Source: an uncultured Xylophilus sp.
GTDB taxonomy: Bacteria; Pseudomonadota; Gammaproteobacteria; Burkholderiales; Burkholderiaceae_C
Length of the DNA: 55,582 nt
Reading direction: 5' to 3'
NCBI GenBank assembly: GCA_913776965.1
Contig: CAJYQL010000060.1
Span: forward strand, 1-55,582
Every line of letters starts with the position of its first letter. Positions within the stretch are counted from its first letter, which is position 1. The translations under genes were made by a program, and so were the position numbers. Positions 53,679 through 55,582 of this stretch are shown in pieces. The notes below the pieces were generated by a model. The model did not search any database, was not told the origin of the DNA, and worked only from the letters and a program-made list of their open reading frames with translations.

Positions 53679-55582
53679 TCAGGAGAAAAGATCGGCCTGT
53701 ACTGGCGGCCCCCCGACCGGCCCGGCCGCAGGCGACGGCGGCGCGGCCGCATCGGGTGGTGGCGATACCGCCGAAACAGGCGCCGACGATACGGTCGTCG
53801 TACGCACCCCTGCCGAGCCAGCCTCTGCAGGCAACACCACCAGTCCGCCACGGCCGGTCAGGAAGGCGGCCATCACCGTCGCCTCCGGATAGGCCGCCTG
53901 CACCGCCGCCCGGTACTGCTGCAGCTGCGCAACCAGCAGCGGCTGGCGTTCCGGCGCGGCGGCGGACTTGTAGTCGATCACCCACCAGGCGCCGGTGTCG
54001 CGGCGCCGCACCAGCCGGTCGATGCGCAGCGGCTGGCCGGCATGGCTGACCGGCACCTCGTTGCCCTGCCAGTCGAGCAGCGCCGCATCCCAGATCCAGC
54101 GGCCCTCGCCGTCGCGGACCGCCTGGGCGAGCGCTGCCGCCCGCCCGGCCTGCGCCGCGTCGAGGCCGTAGGCGCGTGCCGCGGCGTCGCGCTGCGCGTC
54201 GGTGAAGCCAGTGCCGCCCGCGGTCGCCCATTCGAGCAGGCGGTGCATCGCCTGGCCGATCGCCGATGCCGGCGTGTCGGCCTCCGAAGCCAAGGACTCT
54301 GCTTCGATTTCGATAGCATCTTGCGCAGGCACCGCCTGCGCCGGAGGCAAAAAAGGCATCGAAAAGACGGCCGCCTCGGGTTCGGCGCCATTCGCCGCCA
54401 TCCCGGGGCCGCCGGATACCGCCGCATCCGCCAGCGCATCGGCCGGCACCGGCTCGGCCAGCGCCTCCATGCGGCGCCACCAGCTGCCGGCGTGGGCGCG
54501 ATGCGGCTCGACGCAGGACAGCACCAGCTCCCGCCGCGCGCGGGTCGTGGCGACGTAGAGGCCGTTGAGTTCTTCGCGCCGGCGCTCGACCTGCTCGACG
54601 GCCATCGCCGCGGCGGCGCCCGGCGGCGGCCGGCTCTCGCTGGTGAAGAACAGCAGCGTGCGCGGCACCGGCGCCTCGCCCGGCCAGTCGACCAGCACGC
54701 CCATCGTCTCGCCGCGGGCCGGCGCCGCATCGGTGTCGAGCAGCAGCACCAGGTCCGCTTCGAGCCCCTTGGCGCCGTGCACCGTCAGCAGCCGCACCGC
54801 GTCGGCCTCGGCCCGCAGCGGTGCCTTCACGCCGCCGGCCTTCAATCGCCGCACGAAGCCGTAGGGCGTGGAGAACCGGCCGGCGTCGATCTGCAGCGCA
54901 GCGCCCGGCACCGCCCGCAGACGCGCCAGCACGGTGCTGCGCAGCGCGGCCGGCGCGGCAGCGGCGAAGCGCGCGAGCAGGTCGCCGTCGTGGTAGATCG
55001 CGTCGATCGCGTCGTGCGGCGGCAGCCGGTCGATCCAGCCGCGCCAGCGCCCCAGCGTGGTGCCGGCCGTGGCGACCCGCTCGGCGAGCGCCGCGGGCAG
55101 CCCGGCGCCGGGCGCCTGCAGCAGCGCCCACCAGCCGTCGTCGGCCCCGGCCTCGCGGCGGCGCCGGCGGTCCACCGCCAGCGCGACCAGGTCGTCGTCG
55201 TCGAAACCGAACACCGGCGACTTCAACGCCTGCACCAGCGACAGGTCGTGCGCCGGTGACACCAGCGCGTCGAGCAGCGCGATCACGTCCTGCACCTCGG
55301 GCGCGTCGCGCAGGTCGGTCTTCTCGGGCTGGGTGGCCGGGATGTGCAGCGCACGCAGCGCCTCGTCCATCGCCGCGAGCGCGACGCGGCGGCGTGCCAG
55401 CACCATCACCTGGCGCGGCGCAAGTCCGCGTGCGCGCATCTGCGCCGCCAGCCAGGCCGCGGCCTGCCGGCATTCGCGGTGGCGCAGCGTGTCCTCCGGC
55501 AGCACCCGCGGCTCGGTCAGGCTGTCGCGCCAGCCGGTGGCGGCGGGTGCGGCGCCGGCGCCGTCGTCGCGCGGCACCGGCG
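53679..55582 (-). CDS. AddA/UvrD-like helicase-nuclease, C-terminal part (cut by window edge)
   Basis: About 630 residues of the C-terminal half of a large ATP-dependent helicase-nuclease in double-strand-break repair. Seen in order: the 2B/2A helicase part, LLTVHGAKGLEADLVLLLD (motif V region), GLYVATTRARRELVLSC (motif VI), then an AddA-type nuclease domain with RIDRLVRR and WWVIDYKS (Asp and D-Y-K of the PD-(D/E)XK site). The 5' end lies beyond the window. Residues encoded by 54301-54357 (PAQDAIEIEAE) derive from repeat copy H. An AddB partner would be expected upstream outside the window. Confidence 0.88.
   Translation of the reverse strand, partial: PVPRDDGAGAAPAATGWRDSLTEPRVLPEDTLRHRECRQAAAWLAAQMRARGLAPRQVMVLARRRVALAAMDEALRALHIPATQPEKTDLRDAPEVQDVIALLDALVSPAHDLSLVQALKSPVFGFDDDDLVALAVDRRRRREAGADDGWWALLQAPGAGLPAALAERVATAGTTLGRWRGWIDRLPPHDAIDAIYHDGDLLARFAAAAPAALRSTVLARLRAVPGAALQIDAGRFSTPYGFVRRLKAGGVKAPLRAEADAVRLLTVHGAKGLEADLVLLLDTDAAPARGETMGVLVDWPGEAPVPRTLLFFTSESRPPPGAAAAMAVEQVERRREELNGLYVATTRARRELVLSCVEPHRAHAGSWWRRMEALAEPVPADALADAAVSGGPGMAANGAEPEAAVFSMPFLPPAQAVPAQDAIEIEAESLASEADTPASAIGQAMHRLLEWATAGGTGFTDAQRDAAARAYGLDAAQAGRAAALAQAVRDGEGRWIWDAALLDWQGNEVPVSHAGQPLRIDRLVRRRDTGAWWVIDYKSAAAPERQPLLVAQLQQYRAAVQAAYPEATVMAAFLTGRGGLVVLPAEAGSAGVRTTTVSSAPVSAVSPPPDAAAPPSPAAGPVGGPPVQADLFS
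54301..54357 (+). repeat. Dispersed two-hairpin repeat, copy H (inside the helicase gene)
   Basis: GCTTCGATTTCGATAGC (54301-54317), ATC, TTGCGCAGGC-ACC-GCCTGCGC, then CGGAGGC and six A. Read antisense it encodes PAQDAIEIEAE between the helicase and nuclease parts. Confidence 0.8.

Noticed and set aside
53656-55473. A long minus-strand frame that joins the flavoprotein to upstream sequence as a 1072-residue protein
   Set aside because: Upstream of 53655 it is out of frame with the helicase-nuclease, whose motifs are in another frame; the flavoprotein starts at its own ATG.

Overview
The window is high-GC chromosomal DNA from a betaproteobacterium of the order Burkholderiales, most likely the family Comamonadaceae (Acidovorax/Variovorax/Xylophilus-like). 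This rests on gene order (ilvB-ilvH-ilvC-pssA-leuA; sigma factor-DUF3619-DUF3106-RDD; recR-ybaB-dnaX), on protein flavour, and on short dispersed palindromic repeats of a kind I recall from that family. Genus is a guess. Coding density is very high: no gap longer than 300 bases lacks a gene or RNA. I see no prophage, insertion sequence, CRISPR array or tRNA.

Layout. 1-1439: start of hrpA (minus, cut by the window edge). 1512-2227: a VapB/VapC-type toxin-antitoxin pair. 2235-5337: argA and a PAS-GGDEF protein. 11023-5323 (minus): seven tightly packed genes: 1-Cys peroxiredoxin, RBBP9-type hydrolase, sulfate-binding protein, cysT, cysW, cysA, dsbB. 12288-11182: a PBP7-type DD-peptidase. 18932-12501 (minus): branched-chain amino acid genes ilvB, ilvH, ilvC, then pssA and leuA. 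leuA is preceded by a Leu-rich leader peptide and an attenuator-like terminator. 19135-22511 (plus): sigma factor, DUF3619, DUF3106, RDD, dgkA and LOG genes. 22548-28571: PII, a FemAB-like protein, ppa, ZIP, sodB, moaA, mobA.

28613-38365 is the accessory-looking part. It holds an SDR, two tandem DUF296/PPC proteins and a divergent LysR. Next comes an IclR regulator divergent from a thiolase, an acyl-CoA ligase and a TRAP transporter (dctP, fused dctQM). Together the second group looks like uptake, CoA activation and thiolysis of an organic acid. 38391-55582: rnhA, a methyltransferase, gloB, mltD, an NMT1-like binding protein, MAPEG, recR, DUF1176, ybaB, dnaX, a PurM-like protein, 4.5S RNA, a second GGDEF protein, a malate:quinone oxidoreductase, a TIGR03862-type flavoprotein and an AddA/UvrD-like helicase-nuclease cut by the window edge.

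The most noteworthy signals are: (i) an A9 tract in dnaX placed just after domain III, where slippage in either direction gives a gamma-like short product; (ii) a tandem DUF296 pair in which one copy keeps the three conserved His and the other has lost all three; (iii) eight copies of a ~50-base two-hairpin repeat, five of them inside coding sequences and read as protein; (iv) a Leu leader before leuA; (v) several genes whose -10 box sits 6-10 bases before the start codon, suggesting leaderless mRNAs.
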